Shown: piece after piece, positions 36,955 to 51,055 of the stretch
How the letters are laid out: every line of letters begins with the position of its first letter
How positions within the stretch are numbered: the stretch's first letter is position 1
Source: Mesaphorura yosii
Taxonomy: Eukaryota; Arthropoda; Collembola; Poduromorpha; Tullbergiidae
Reading direction: 5' to 3'
Length of the DNA stretch: 64,000 bases
Assembly: GCA_009869945.1 (NCBI GenBank)
Contig: WIXG01000125.1
Coordinates: forward strand, 62,001-126,000
The notes under the pieces: generated by a model
What the model was told of the DNA's origin: nothing
Seen by the model: the letters and a program-made list of their open reading frames with translations, nothing else
Databases searched by the model: none
Position numbers and translations under genes: made by a program

Positions 36955-38405
36955 GTCCAGTGAGTCATAGTATAAATGTCTACTGTTTTTGACTCTAAAA
37001 TAGTAGACGTAGTGCATTTGCTCTCATTTTTTATTGAATTTAATTCATGATTGCACAGCAGTTAGCTAATAGACAGTCTTAAAGTAAGTATTTACTAAGA
37101 TTGTGTAGCCAAAAACGATTCAGTGTACCTCATTATTGTGCTTGTAATGGAAACTGAGACCTGATTCTGGATACCTGTGAATAGTTTTACGGAAAGTATG
37201 ATTCTGGATAGTGTATGACAATAATACTTACACAGTAATCTTACGAATCATCAATCATGTGAATCACGAATGATAAGATTGTAATTAATTTTTCTTCTTG
37301 AAATGAAAGCTTTAAATTTCAACGTGCAAACTCTTCTAGTGTGTGATAGGCTCTCTCGTCTCGGTTCTCGGCTTCAGCCGGCGAGCGTTTAAGGTCGAGC
37401 AAGTTTATATGACCCTCGTGCAACAAGATTGACAGATGTACGATGTACTAATTGCGTGCTGAATTAATAATAAGCCTGTGTTGTGACACCACTCCAGAAA
37501 TGCGTGCGACGTCTTAATGTATGTGATGGTCAACCTCAATTCTTGTCTGGAAATTGAGTTGGCATTAAAGGATTTTGAGTACAAGGCAAATGCATTCGAA
37601 GGTCGACACAATGAGACAACTAACATGGAACCATGAACCATAATGAATTGTACTCCATCGCAATCTGTACTCTTGGACTATGACACGAAACCCTTCACTA
37701 CATCAAATTGTTGGCCCAGGCACAGAAAATTTCCCTAGTGAGAGCGAGAAGTGCCGGATAATCCTAAGCCACGTGCTTGACCTTGCGAGAAAGCACTTTC
37801 CGAATCGTGATCCTCTTACGTATTCCGTTGTTCTCCTTCACGGTCTTTTACAAACCACTTCCACGGTCGTGCTTTTTCCAGACAGTCAACGTCAATGTGC
37901 ATGACCACCGTCACTGATCAGTTCTTCTTCAATACATGCAATGCATGTCTTTCTTTTCGGAGCGCACCAGCCTCAGGGACGTCAACAAGGTAAAAATAAA
38001 AGGCGAGCCGTGTGGAAAAGAACGAATATCAGACGTACAGACGTTTTTGACTGAATCAGTGAATGAGTGACCGATTGATATTTAATCCTGTCGAACTTCT
38101 GAGTTTCTCCTCCTCGACGTTTCTTTTGGATAGCTCTTATAAACTCACGCGTTTTGGTCAAATAGACAAGAATGAAAACATGACATAAGCGGATTCCAAA
38201 TATAATTTCAGCAACTACGTAAGCTTTAATTTTCCAAAATTATGTAGAGACGAAAGTATTTAACCATACAAATCAGATTTGGCAAAATAAACACGTAAAA
38301 CATTGAATAGTTTGCCTGCAGAAAGATACTGGGTGGTTAACAGCATTCATTTTAAGGCCGCAGTCTCTCCATATTGTATTGAAATTAGGTTATTGTTAAA
38401 TATCC
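36955..38405. other. Convergent spacer between AMT and ODR4
   Basis: About 1.45 kb between two convergent stop codons. It holds both 3' UTRs. An open frame at 37680-37904 (+) has no recognisable domain. Confidence 0.5.
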
Positions 38406-40471
38406 TCATCTTCTTCCGCTAACTGCAGGCAAGACGTACTGGACTCCAATTGCAACAGCGGCAGCGATAAATGCCAGCATGCAAATCCACAGAATGACTC
38501 GCTTGGATCCTAAATTCCCAGAGAGTTTTGTCATATTTTCGGCCTTGCTTAGAAGTTCGTCCATGGATCCCTTCGCCCTCAGATGTTCAATGGAGTCTGA
38601 AAGATTTACGATTCGATAGCTCAGTAATCAGGACAATGGAATAATGAATTTCTGATCTGCAGTGACACTTACGAAATGGCTGCTCCTTTGTTGTGATGAT
38701 ATCTGACTCATCTTCCAACCTCAGAGAGAGAATATCTCTGAATGTTACGATTGAATCACACGAGCCTTCACCCGGAAACAAATAATCCGACACAAGGAGT
38801 TTTGAGCCTGGCAAACCAGCATACACTCGACGAGGGACTTCATGGATAATCTTTGATGAAAAGTCTTCCTCATCAGATGAATGGGTTTGATCCACATCGA
38901 TCAACGATTCACAATGCATTTCCATTCGCGAGGCCATCGAACGAAGAATGTCTCGTTTCAACGCCTACACCACATGGCATAAAGTTAGAGCTTTGAGACT
39001 AATTAATATCAATGGACTGCACGAGTAGCAGTAATGTTTAATCTACCTTTACAATGTGAGCAGTACTCGACCCTTCCGGAACGAACGCGACACAGGATAT
39101 TTTTCCATGAAAATGAAGATGGTCGATGAAGTCGTCCGCTCCTTTTAAGCTTTGAAAAATTCCAGGAGTCTGTAAATAGAAATTCCTATAAGTGCTTCCA
39201 ACGTCGACACATGAAGTTTGTATTCCATTAAAAATTTAAACAGCTTGCTTGACAAACCTTATCTATCAGAATGTGAAGAGGGCTTCGCGGCCTTTGGTGG
39301 TCGTCACCGACCTTTTCAATTACTTTCTTAGGAGACGAACAACGTGAAGTATTGTCATCACTGTCATCGGTAAAATCAGCCCCGTCAGCATCATCTTCAA
39401 GCAAAGTCGACGGAGGTTCCTCAAACATGGAATCTTTTGACGGAGTACGACCTCGCACTAAGAACTTCGCGTCTTCCAAAGTCCTTTGGAATGCGTTCAT
39501 TAAAATCTGGACAAAGTAGGCGTTTTACGAATTGATTCCTTTTTAATTTTAATTAGGCCATACTTTAAGAGTTTAAACTTACTCGAACATTTTTCCTCAG
39601 AGGTAAGCCAGATTCGGGTTTGGCCAGGTGCATAACGGCAGAAGTATCATATTCGGACTCCAGTTTAGCCCATTCTAGCCGCCTAAACAATGGCACTACT
39701 TGCGTTGCCTTAAAACTCTCACCATCAATAATTTTGCATGCAAACCTATCACAACACCAGCAAATGCATATTACCACGCGGAGGAAATCATTTCATATTG
39801 AGCTCATATTGTTGTTGGCCTTACTTCTTATTGTTTGGATTAAAATGAAGAACTAGTTTTTCCTTATTTGACCCAAAATCCGCCTCATAATGTGGATTTT
39901 TGCCAAGACTTTTGTTTAACGTCAAAATTAGGTTCTTGATCACAGTCTCGTACTTGGATGTGAAAACAGTATCAATAGGCTCAATGATGTACAGGCCTAA
40001 GATGAGAAGACCACCAGGAAGCATTCGTATTGCCTGAGAATGAACGGTAAGTAATTAAAGGTAAGAATTTCCGATCATATGGATTGAATGACACACAGTA
40101 AGTTTTGATGGCACTTACTTGCTTCGCGTGATGCGAAACACTGATCGGTGTCATTGTGGAAAAGGATCTTGGTTCACCTTGTTGAATTTCTCCTTCATTC
40201 TCTGAACTACTCCCACTTTGACTTCCACATTCGCCATTCTTGGACGAAGAAACGTCTTCAAACGTCTGAGCCAAGTGCGCGATGTGATAATCTAGTCTTT
40301 CGGTGAACTGTATAATTAGAAATAATTGTTCTCTATTACTCCAGGACATCGTACATCTAAATCAATCAAATAGATACTTACGGCTCCAACTAGCAATCCC
40401 ATTGTCGCGTCCTTTTCGCCATAGACGAAAGATTCCTTTACAATTTCGTCCACCACGATTTCTTTCCCCAT
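38406..40471 (-). CDS. ODR4: ODR-4 homologue
   Basis: Model complement(join(38406..38596,38673..38964,39047..39169,39258..39506,39583..39745,39825..40033,40119..40307,40382..40471)), 501 aa, near the usual 450 aa. In C. elegans ODR-4 is an ER-associated membrane protein needed for odorant-receptor folding or export, and its mammalian homologue works with UFSP2. Diagnostic blocks: MGKEIVVDEIVKESF start, AIRMLPGGLLILGLYIIEP (matching the RMLPGGLLVLGVF of relatives), and ALKRDILRSMASRMEMHCES (matching AVKRDILNTVADRCEM). One C-terminal membrane segment lies at about 477-497 (VILWICMLAFIAAAVAIGV) with a tiny luminal tail. Acidic, serine-rich insertions at about 50-80 and 200-240 make it longer than average. 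Eight exons, all phases consistent. Confidence 0.92.
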
Positions 40472-41592
40472 ATTTAAAGAATTAAGAATTAATTACTGCC
40501 AATGACAATGGTATTGAACAGTCGTGGAAAAACTGTAGGCCTCGCTTTCTTCAGTTAGGATTCGCAAAGAGTTACATCGGAATGCTATGATTATGCGCCT
40601 TATCAAAGGAGTGATAACTGCGAAACAATCAGACTCAAGATCGTTTGAAAAAACACGCAAGACACTCAATGGGGACAGGTGGACAGCTGTATTGCGACTA
40701 TAGCTTCTTCTAAACTTGTGTCACAGGCTTGTATTTTGAAGTAAAGCAGAAAATGTTTGTGACGTGAGAGTCGCATTCTGTAGCGTAGTTGCAAACAAAG
40801 GCCGCTCGCTTATGTAATCGGGTAATGAAGAAAGTAATTGACTTCGGCTTCCAAAAACTCAGGATTAAGGGCTGTGTTAACATTTTAACTACTATACTTG
40901 ATTTTACGGCAAAGCAACGAGATATATTTGACATGTACGACGTTATGTCTGATTCCTCGCTCAAAATCTTCAGATTCGCTTAATTGGTCAGCGAAATCTA
41001 CTGCATGGACGGTGGACCTCACCGTTGTTTGACTAGTTTCCAGTTTGTAGTAATTAGCAGTTAAAGTTTTTATCTGTAATTTACTACGAACTGAAAGTTA
41101 AGTATACAACGGTGAGGTCCACCATCCATGCAGTAGATTTCACTGATTAATTTAAGCTACTGCTTACCTGGTACAATTAAGCCAATCTGAAGATTTTGAG
41201 CGAAGAGTTAGTCAGAGATAAATGTTGTCATATTGGTGTTAACAGAATTTAAATTCCTGTTGCCATGAACGTCATGGGGCTTTCATCCTCTCTTAATTTA
41301 ATTGCAATTACATTTTCCTGACTTCCATTGAAAGAATCCAGCTCGTTTTCGAGGTTTGACCAGATTTCTGACTATGATTTATGCTTACCAAGGAAAATGA
41401 GATTCATAGAAAATAAATTCTACTTTTATTCATGCATGTTCATACAATTCAGATTCAGCTTCTGTACATTCTTCGTGTTCGTTCATTTTTTTATAAAATG
41501 TAAAAAAAAGTGCCACAAACCGCGATTGATGCGATTTAAAACTCGGCTCCTTCCAAACTAAGGCTAAACCAGAAATCTGGTACCGCTCTCGT
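40472..41592. other. Spacer between ODR4 and MAD2L1 with a foldback element
   Basis: About 1.1 kb holding the ODR4 promoter, the foldback repeat at 40988-41147, and the MAD2L1 3' UTR with a minus-strand AATAAA (41425-41430 as TTTATT). No gene seen. Confidence 0.55.
40988..41147. repeat. 160-bp foldback (MITE-like) element
   Basis: The left arm TCAGCGAAATCTACTGCATG (40988 onward) recurs as its complement ending at 41147. The arms are about 42 bp with few mismatches and continue through GGTGGACCTCACCGTTGT. A second inner arm pair (CAGTTTGTAGTAATT near 41041, complement near 41078-41093) makes almost the whole element self-complementary. It sits in AT-rich sequence with TTAA on both flanks (40980-40983 and 41152-41155). 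There is no coding capacity. It fits a nonautonomous DNA transposon, family unknown. Confidence 0.82.
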
Positions 41593-42544
41593 CTAATCAT
41601 CATCAGCCTTGTACGTGACGGACGCTTGAACTCGATGAATTGACGTAGAAAATTCTCGCAACTGAACTTTTTCGGGGTTGCTAATATTCGCGTCAGTTTG
41701 TTCCATCCAGCCTTCTGCGACGTCAGCAGATTTCTTAAGATAGACCCTCAAATCAAATGCGCAACGCTGATCCAACAGTGGAAGGAAAGTTACGGTTGCG
41801 GTTACTTGTCTCATGACATTTCTGATCCCCTTTTGTATTTCGGCAAGCTCCTTTTTGCCGTACTCCCGTTTCTTGCTGCAATATAAAAGAAATTCAAATT
41901 GCACAAGTCATATCCCAGATCCCAATCTGAACAGTCTGTGGACGAGAGACCATACCCGGTAATTGTTGTGTCTCCATCAGCAGCTGATACCGTTTGGATA
42001 TCAAAATCCCATTTCTCAAGGTGTTCGCCAGTAATGGCAGACGTGATTATTAAGGAAACGCCCTTCAGCTCTCCCCTTCCGAGCCAATCTAATCAGGTTC
42101 ACGTAGTAACCGAAACACAAATGAAGAGTGAGAAAATGCCGTACGCTCGCACAAATGAGACATATGAACAAGAAGGATATTTTAGCTTACATTCCAGTTT
42201 CGGAAGCACGTTCGAAAAGTACTGATTAATTTCGGCATCCTTTGTCAGAAACAGAGTAATCCCATACTGTTGGGTTCGATCGAACGTATCTTGACTATAG
42301 ACGCCACGTTGATAAAGGATTGAATTGACGGCATACTCTGTCAATCAAAAAAAAAGAACAGTGGCCAATTTATAGTAGTACAGTATAGTACTACAGTGAT
42401 TGTGGAGCCTGCAGTTTCGAATGAAGATGCCGACTTACTAAAGAATTCTACGACGATCGTCGCTGATCCCTGCAATGTAATTGGCTTCACTTGTTGTACT
42501 TGTGATATGGATCTATTCATAGATCTGTTGACCGATTTGCTCAT
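41593..42544 (-). CDS. MAD2L1: Spindle checkpoint protein MAD2
   Basis: Model complement(join(41593..41875,41956..42088,42191..42337,42439..42544)), 222 aa, against about 205 in vertebrates. MAD2 is a HORMA-domain protein that binds CDC20 at unattached kinetochores and restrains the anaphase-promoting complex. Clear blocks: ITLQGSATIVVEFF, AVNSILYQRGVYSQDTF, QYGITLFLT, and MRQVTATVTFLPLLDQRCAF, then the C-terminal safety-belt region FSTSIHRVQASVTYK. The first 20 residues (SKSVNRSMNRSISQVQQV) form a Ser/Arg/Gln-rich extension absent from the vertebrate protein; the ATG at 42542-42544 is the first in its frame here. Four exons, short introns, phases consistent. Confidence 0.95.
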
Positions 42545-43126
42545 CGTATCCTTCCAGTTGTTCAACTTTTGACGTTGGGAAGAAGTTATTATCTTGAATG
42601 TTCAAACAATGTGAACGCTGCGCAACCGCTTTAATGGTGTCCACATGTAATCTGATATGAATCCAGAGCCTCAGAGATCCGAAATTGATGGAAAACTAAT
42701 TGCCCAATAATTCCTCCCGCGTCTATTATTGACTTCATGGACAAGTCGTCGGTTGATGTTTTGGTTCGCTTCCCGCAGGAAGCTCATTCGAATTCACACG
42801 TAGGCCAGCATACAGGCTGGCATGCAATAAGAAGAGGCTGAACCGAGTACCAGTGAACAAAGAAAAAAAGCTTTCGTATTTTTGACAATACATGCACATC
42901 GTAAGTCAAAATCAATTTATTATTCGTCATTTTATTGGGCACATCAAAATAAACCTCGACAAGCAACAATTAAACGAATCTAATACACTACTTTAAATAC
43001 TTTCCATCAACTCTCGCAAATAACGAAAGACGTAGTCTAGTGCATGAAAATATACGTATGTTTTGTTGCACCTTGTTACAATTAGATTGATATGTTGATC
43101 ACAATTTAGGGAAATCCCATCACACA
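42545..43126. other. Spacer between MAD2L1 and F-box gene
   Basis: About 580 bp with the MAD2L1 promoter and the 3' UTR of the F-box gene (minus-strand AATAAA at 42916-42921 or 42931-42936, read as TTTATT). Nothing else seen. Confidence 0.55.
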
Positions 43127-45211
43127 TCACTCCGTCACCTTCACTTGACTTGCACTTTCAGGTGAATGTGATGCCGTTCCAGCACCAGACGAGGTCTGTC
43201 TTGTGCGATACAAGTATGTAAGATCCGTTTGACCAAGAATCAAATCACATCCAGGTATCTTGCTCTTCACGTAATTCCGCCCAGCAGGCGTGAACTCCGT
43301 GATATTGCTCAACAGCTCCAGTTTATTGAGATGAGTCAGATTGTCTGCAATTACTTCAAGAGATGCGTCAGTCACCTGCACAAAACGTGAAATATGCATT
43401 AGATCAATAAATTACAGGTGAGATCATAAAGCGTAATTGTGGGAATGTGAACATACATGAGAATTGAGGAATGAAATCTCGGCCAAGTTCTTGCATGATA
43501 TAATCCCATATCTCACTGCGGCATCTGTCAGCGATGAGGCGTCTAAAATCTTGATCTTCCTCAAGTCTGAAATTAAACAGCAATATTAGAGCCTATTCAC
43601 CCACAACTTGTTTATTGAATTAGAGAATGCAACGAGCAAAAATTGCCTGAACTTACTTTGCAATTTATTAATCGATGGTTGGGTCCTTATTTGTGGGATT
43701 TGGCGACTCAGTTGTAAACTTGGATCCTCCTCCTCTTCGTCACCTTCCTCTTCATTGAGTCCGTTGATGGAATCGTAGATGGTCATGAGTTCGAATATGT
43801 TTCGAATTCCAGTGATGCCTTCATCCGTGATGTCCTCTCCGCCAAAGATGACAAGCTGCTCTAATTCGCTCATTTGATCAAACACCACGCGCAATGCCAC
43901 ATCATCCAGCTCCGTTTGGAGTTCCTTGATGTGAGGAAACAGATGAGCCAGTTGCAAGCAAATCTGTTCCGTCAGTTTTATCGTTGACACAAATGATCTT
44001 ATGTTTCGGTGCGGGAGCACATTTTGTAGTGAGTGTTGAGTCACGCCGCAATTTATGAGTGTTAAATACTGCAAAGCTTCGCAATCATTGAGAAAGCACA
44101 GAGATCCGTTAAAATTCGTCAACGTGAGTCTTGTGAGCGAGGTCATCTTTGGGATCTTGTAATTTGGAATTTCGTTTTCTGGTTCAGGTGGAGGTTGAGG
44201 GGCATTGTTCGGCAGTGAGTTTAATACTCGACCCAATTCCGTGCTCTTCTCTGGTAACTTGAAATCGAGCTCAAGTTGTTTCAGCGTGTTGGAATACGTC
44301 TTGAGTAGTTTAATCAGTGTCTCAGGTCGGGCTTGCTCGCTCAAGTTTATGTGTAGACGCTTCAACTTCCGCAAGTCTTTTCGCAGCAGTTCTTCAAGAT
44401 GGCTTTCGTTCATTCGGAATTCAATGTGTAATGTTTCAATGCATTTGCTGGCAGTCGGAGTGTTGTCATCGTTTAAAAATACTGAAAAGCACAGTTGCTC
44501 AAAAGCTGAGAAATCATCGAGCACGTCGTAGCATCGGATTTTCAGGGTGTCCAGAGCAGGGCTGAATTTCATCAAGTCAATGAGCAGTCCGTCGTTTAGA
44601 CAAAATTCCCCGGCTAAAGAAAGAGATCGAAGTTGCACTTGTCCGGGTTCCGGCTGTTGCTGCAGTCGTCCGGTGTCTTCAATCGGATCACAGTTAATAG
44701 AGAACGATTTAAGGTTTGGTAACTCAATCTGCAGGAGGCTGAACAATTGCGTGGTCGTACTCCGGCAATTATTCAATTGCAATGACGTGATTTGTGGACC
44801 GCAGGTCGTGATGAAATCTTGCACAGATGGATCATTCATGTAGTAGAATTCCAGCTCAAACCGAGCGAAGGGAAAGTCCTGGCTTGATTTCATGAGTTGG
44901 GTGAATTCGTCCAGTGGTTCACGCTTCATGCGAAACTTTACAGTTTTAATCTGCCGCACGAGCGTGACTGATGTCTTGTTCCAGACTTGACATACTTGAC
45001 GACAAGCTAAGAGGTCGGAGACAGGAAGCAACTCCAACACGGAGTACAGGATCTGTAATCCAAGAGATTGCACACATAAGACATACAAGTCGAAGCGGAA
45101 GAAAATGAATGAATGCATGACAGTCAGGTAAAGTAGAGAGGAAGGCCTGCCAGAAAAGACGGCAATGAGGCTTACCGGTGAGACGAGGAGCGGATGCAGG
45201 TCCGAATCCAT
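43127..45211 (-). CDS. F-box and leucine-rich-repeat protein
   Basis: Model complement(join(43127..43375,43457..43566,43657..45052,45176..45211)), 596 aa. Probably a substrate receptor of an SCF ubiquitin ligase. The F-box lies at about residues 13-45 (ILYSVLELLPVSDLLACRQV, then CQVWN). The next 500 residues have irregular leucine-rich repeats: ITSLQLNNC, LRSLSLAGEF, LDTLKIRC, LKRLHINL, LTRLTLTNF, LQYLTLINCGVT, IKILDASSLTDAAV, and LAEISFLNSHVTDASLEVIA. An acidic loop (NEEEGDEEEEDPS) sits near 450. The short first exon (12 codons) joins directly to the F-box, and the frame upstream of the acceptor is read as intron. I cannot say which FBXL it is, and the substrate is unknown. Confidence 0.88.
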
Positions 45212-48200
45212 GGCAGTAAAGGGCCTTACTGCATGAATGTTGTCTTGTTCCAAATACAGCACCATTAACCAGACCCTGATTTCCCACGAAGGACAAGAAC
45301 CGAAAACAGTGCGTGGAAACTGTCGTTCGCTGTTGTCTCTTTTTTTGTACCCGAACTCGAAGCAGCGATGGGAATTTTGTGCCTGAATATAAAGTGTACG
45401 TTGGTTGTCTGCCGTGTGATGAGATGCGACTTCCTGTTGCTGAAATGAAGCTAAGTGACTGAACTCGCGGTTGAGACGTGAGATATTTGGAGTGCAGGCG
45501 TTTAATAATTCACAGGTTATCTTGAAGCACGTGTAATTTAATGGATGAACTTCACACAGAGCTGTAGAAAGATTTTTTAGAAAGCAGCCAGCGGGTGGTG
45601 GTCGAATTCTCTTGGGACGAGTACGTCAGGCCCGCTTATGTGGAAATCTTCATTCAATGAGGACCGACACGAGGTTCAGTTGACACTGGCACTGAACTTG
45701 AATTGATATCTTAACAAGATCGAGCTTCTCGATCCGCAATCGTCAGTTGTGACGCGCTGAGGTCTCACGACATGAATAATTGAAATATGAAGATTATTGC
45801 TGTTGCTGCATTCTAAGAATGAATGCTTTACAATATCAGAAGCTCACAACAAACAGCAAGTAAGAGTTTCTTCGTTTGCGTCAGTAAATTCAACTTTTAT
45901 AAGAGTATCCCGTTGCCATCTTATTTCAACTTTAATACTTTTCTGTGCAAATGCAATTGTGGCAGTATTGGTAATTTGCAAGTTGAAAGCTTTCGCACGA
46001 CTGGAATAGAAACTTAAAAAACGGTTTGCACATTCGCGAGACAAAGCAGACATCCACGAGCCACGTAAGGTTCACCTCAATAACTTTCCACTACGATACA
46101 AATAATTGCCCCTGTCAATAAACGCACCACACACTCTATCTCGGACAGTTGCGGTCGACCCACGAAGGCGATTCGGGATTCTATGCGAGACTGCTAGACA
46201 AACATGAGCAATCAGCCTACCGCAAACACAAACAACAGATTAATGCGGCCACTGAAATAGAAAACTTGCGTGTGCAGAGCAGTGCGTAAAACTTTAAACA
46301 CCGACCGACTTAGACTTAACGCAGCGCGTGTGGAAGAGGCCAACATACGACTGAAGGGAAACAAAAACTTTGACGTGAGAATTTGTAGCGAGTCTCGGAT
46401 CCAAGCCATGAGCCATCAGCCTACGTATAGTCTGGAGCACTACACGCGCCTAAGCATAGCCTGGCATATGGATGGACTGATGACGAGGTTCTTCTTCAGT
46501 CTTCACTCTACACAATTCAGAAGTGTGTGGTTCGAGTTATACTAACACGAGGCAGCCAAGGCCAAGGTCAGTGGAAGTTGAAGCACTGTGCGCGTGGAAT
46601 AGAATGGAACCATGGAACACGCAGAATTAATACGACTGGCTTCGCTTCACACTTCTTATGAGTTCGTGTGTTGAACTCATAATGCCAGTTCGTGCTGATG
46701 CTGTGGTTTGTGTCAGTTTCAATCTGCAATTCTTAACAATAATGTCTTGGTCCTGGAATGTATGGTGGTTTTCTCTTGATTTGAGGTTTACACGTACTGT
46801 AGTCGCCTATGTTGAACATTATGCATTGTATTGCTCCTTCATTGAATAAAGTCATTAAATCATTCATCGTTAAAGCCCTTCATTCATCACGGAGGAGTCC
46901 ATGTCAGTAGCAGAACTTTCTGCGGGTCCTTCCGGTGTTCGGCACGCTCGGAAAGCCCGAACTAATTAAAAGCGTTCGCAAAGTAGAAACACTGTAGCAC
47001 TAGCCGAATAGCCGTGGAAGTAGAGTTGAGAATGGACCCGAAAAGGGGTGTCATGAGACCAGCATTTACACCGACATGACATCGAGTGACATAGGCACGG
47101 CAACATTTTTGCTAATTGGACAGAAGGAAGCTTTTGATTCGCGATTCGGCAGCTCGCTTCGATGACGATGATGCTTGAAGAGTGAGACAGCGGAGAATAA
47201 TTAAGGTTCCCCATACCGTTTTCACAACTGATTAAGCCACACGCGTATCTTTTCCATAAAAAATCCTCGCATCTCGCATTCGCATCGCATTATAAAAGGA
47301 ATATAAGGCGCAAGCAAACGTAAAACAGATCGGAGCGTGAAGCGTGAAGATTCCAACTGCGAAGAGTTTGTTACAAGAACAAAGCGAAAGCAAAGCACTG
47401 TTCGAAAGAATCTGATTTTCGCACATATAAAGTAAAGTACATGATCCATGTGCCCAGTTGACACGAGTTAACAACATTCAGCAACCTTCAAACTCCTAAT
47501 TTCATTGACCTAAGGCTTCTGCGTTGTGTTGGCACACACGAGCTGATGAGTATAGCGAGAAGACGGCACGAGGCTGTATATCCTGGTTTGACCGTATAAC
47601 ATAGCCTGGCAACTCGAGTAGCGCTGTAACCGTCCAGGACACACGAGCCGAACAAAACTCCACGTGCGCGTGCAGAGAATTTGCAGTACAGTGTGGAGAA
47701 GTAGGTGAAAGGGTTTGTGGTCGCTGCCGCTTGCCTGCTGGGTGGCTTCGCTTTCTATTTTTGCAATGCATCAATTCTTTCGTACTCGCAGTAGAACTCA
47801 AGTATGCTCCTGATAGCACGGGATAGCATAGCACGTGCCGTACAACAATCCACAGTACACAACACCTCGCAGCAGAGCACACAAGATTCCGGCCTATCTG
47901 CCTAGGTCTATAGGACTTTTTATGTTTTCTCTACGTGTCGGTTTTTGCAAGTTGCATTGCGAGTGCGAATCATGAAAATGGAACGGTTTTGATAATCCGA
48001 ATTTTATAAGGATTACGCCTATGCAAGAATGATGCGTGGAAAGCGGAGCCGCACCCGTGCCCATGCCCGTCCTGAAATGTCCTTCATTCTGGCAAATACT
48101 ATCTATTTGCACTGTGTGGCTGCGAATGAGAGACCGAAAGGCAGGCAGGCGTTTTCACAACTCCACGTGCTCTGATCGAACGCACGTGTAAACAGCAACA

Positions 48201-49204
48201 CAATTCCGTACCGTACACTTGACTTTGCTCGAGAGATAATGGCATGAAAAAAATTATACAAAGTTCTAGGCACAAAAACACGCGCATGGCAATAGTTATG
48301 GCTGGGAAGGCTCTACTATGATTTTGTCAGTCCTCATTGCTCACATACTTCACTTCACTGCACATGTAAACATAAAATTCATGTAATGTGTGCTGAAGAG
48401 TGTTAATTCCAAACAAACCCATGGAAAGGGTTCAGAAACGCAGCGTGGCCGTGTTACACGTGCGCACAAGGCGTGTGGGACATAAAACACAAAATACCCG
48501 ACTAGCTTCCTCTGTCTGTGAAAGAGCGGCATGTGCAATGACAAAAATAGCAAAAACAGCGTTACGTTACAATTTTTACGGTGGGCGCACTATCAATTAT
48601 ATTACAGCTTTGCTAAATGACACTGTAGCAAGAAACAAGTATGACTGGTACTTAACTTGAATGTCAATGTGCCGTGAATCTTCCGATTGTAATCCACACG
48701 CGCTCTTTAATTATTTAATTTGTCATGTGCCTCTCGCTTCGCCTGAATCAAATACCGTAAACCGCTCGTTTGTCTTGCACAATGTCCTTTCCTTTTTCCT
48801 GCTTGCTGTCAGTCAGTGCTAATTGCAAATTGTGCACTTTTGGCGATTGGTGTACTACTGGACCGTGCAAAAAGGACGAGGAAATATTTTCAGTATTTGC
48901 ATAGACCACTTTATTATTGTCCAACTATTCTGAACCGAGTTGATCACATTGAGTCTAGTTTCAATCACATGCAGTACGGTACACAGCATTATCGAAAATG
49001 TTGCTAAATCTCTAATCATTTTGTTTCTTGAGACGAGTCACAAAAATAAATGCTATAACATCTGTCTCTATCTACATCTGTATCTATCTATCTAGTATAT
49101 TGCTACAGTCTCCTGTTCACAATCAAAATTATTGTTGCATTGCACCGTGGGTATTGGACTGGACTGACAATGTGTGAATCTTTGAATCTTGTGCTTGATG
49201 GATT
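45212..49204. other. Gene-poor 4-kb spacer
   Basis: The stretch between the F-box gene start and the GOT1 stop has no supported gene on either strand. Short open frames (for example 46270-46545 + and 47502-47882 -) lack domain patterns. A TATC/TCTA-type simple repeat runs 49061-49096. Possible distal regulatory DNA. Confidence 0.5.
49061..49096. repeat. Short tetranucleotide microsatellite
   Basis: An imperfect run of TCTA/TATC units with a TACATCTG interruption, in the 3' flank of GOT1. Confidence 0.8.

Positions 49205-51055
<1,851 letters not shown>

Noticed and set aside
37680-37904. 74-codon open frame between AMT and ODR4
   Set aside because: No recognisable domain; lies in convergent 3' sequence.
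47502-47882. 126-codon minus-strand open frame
   Set aside because: No domain, no flanking exons; length within chance for a 4-kb spacer.
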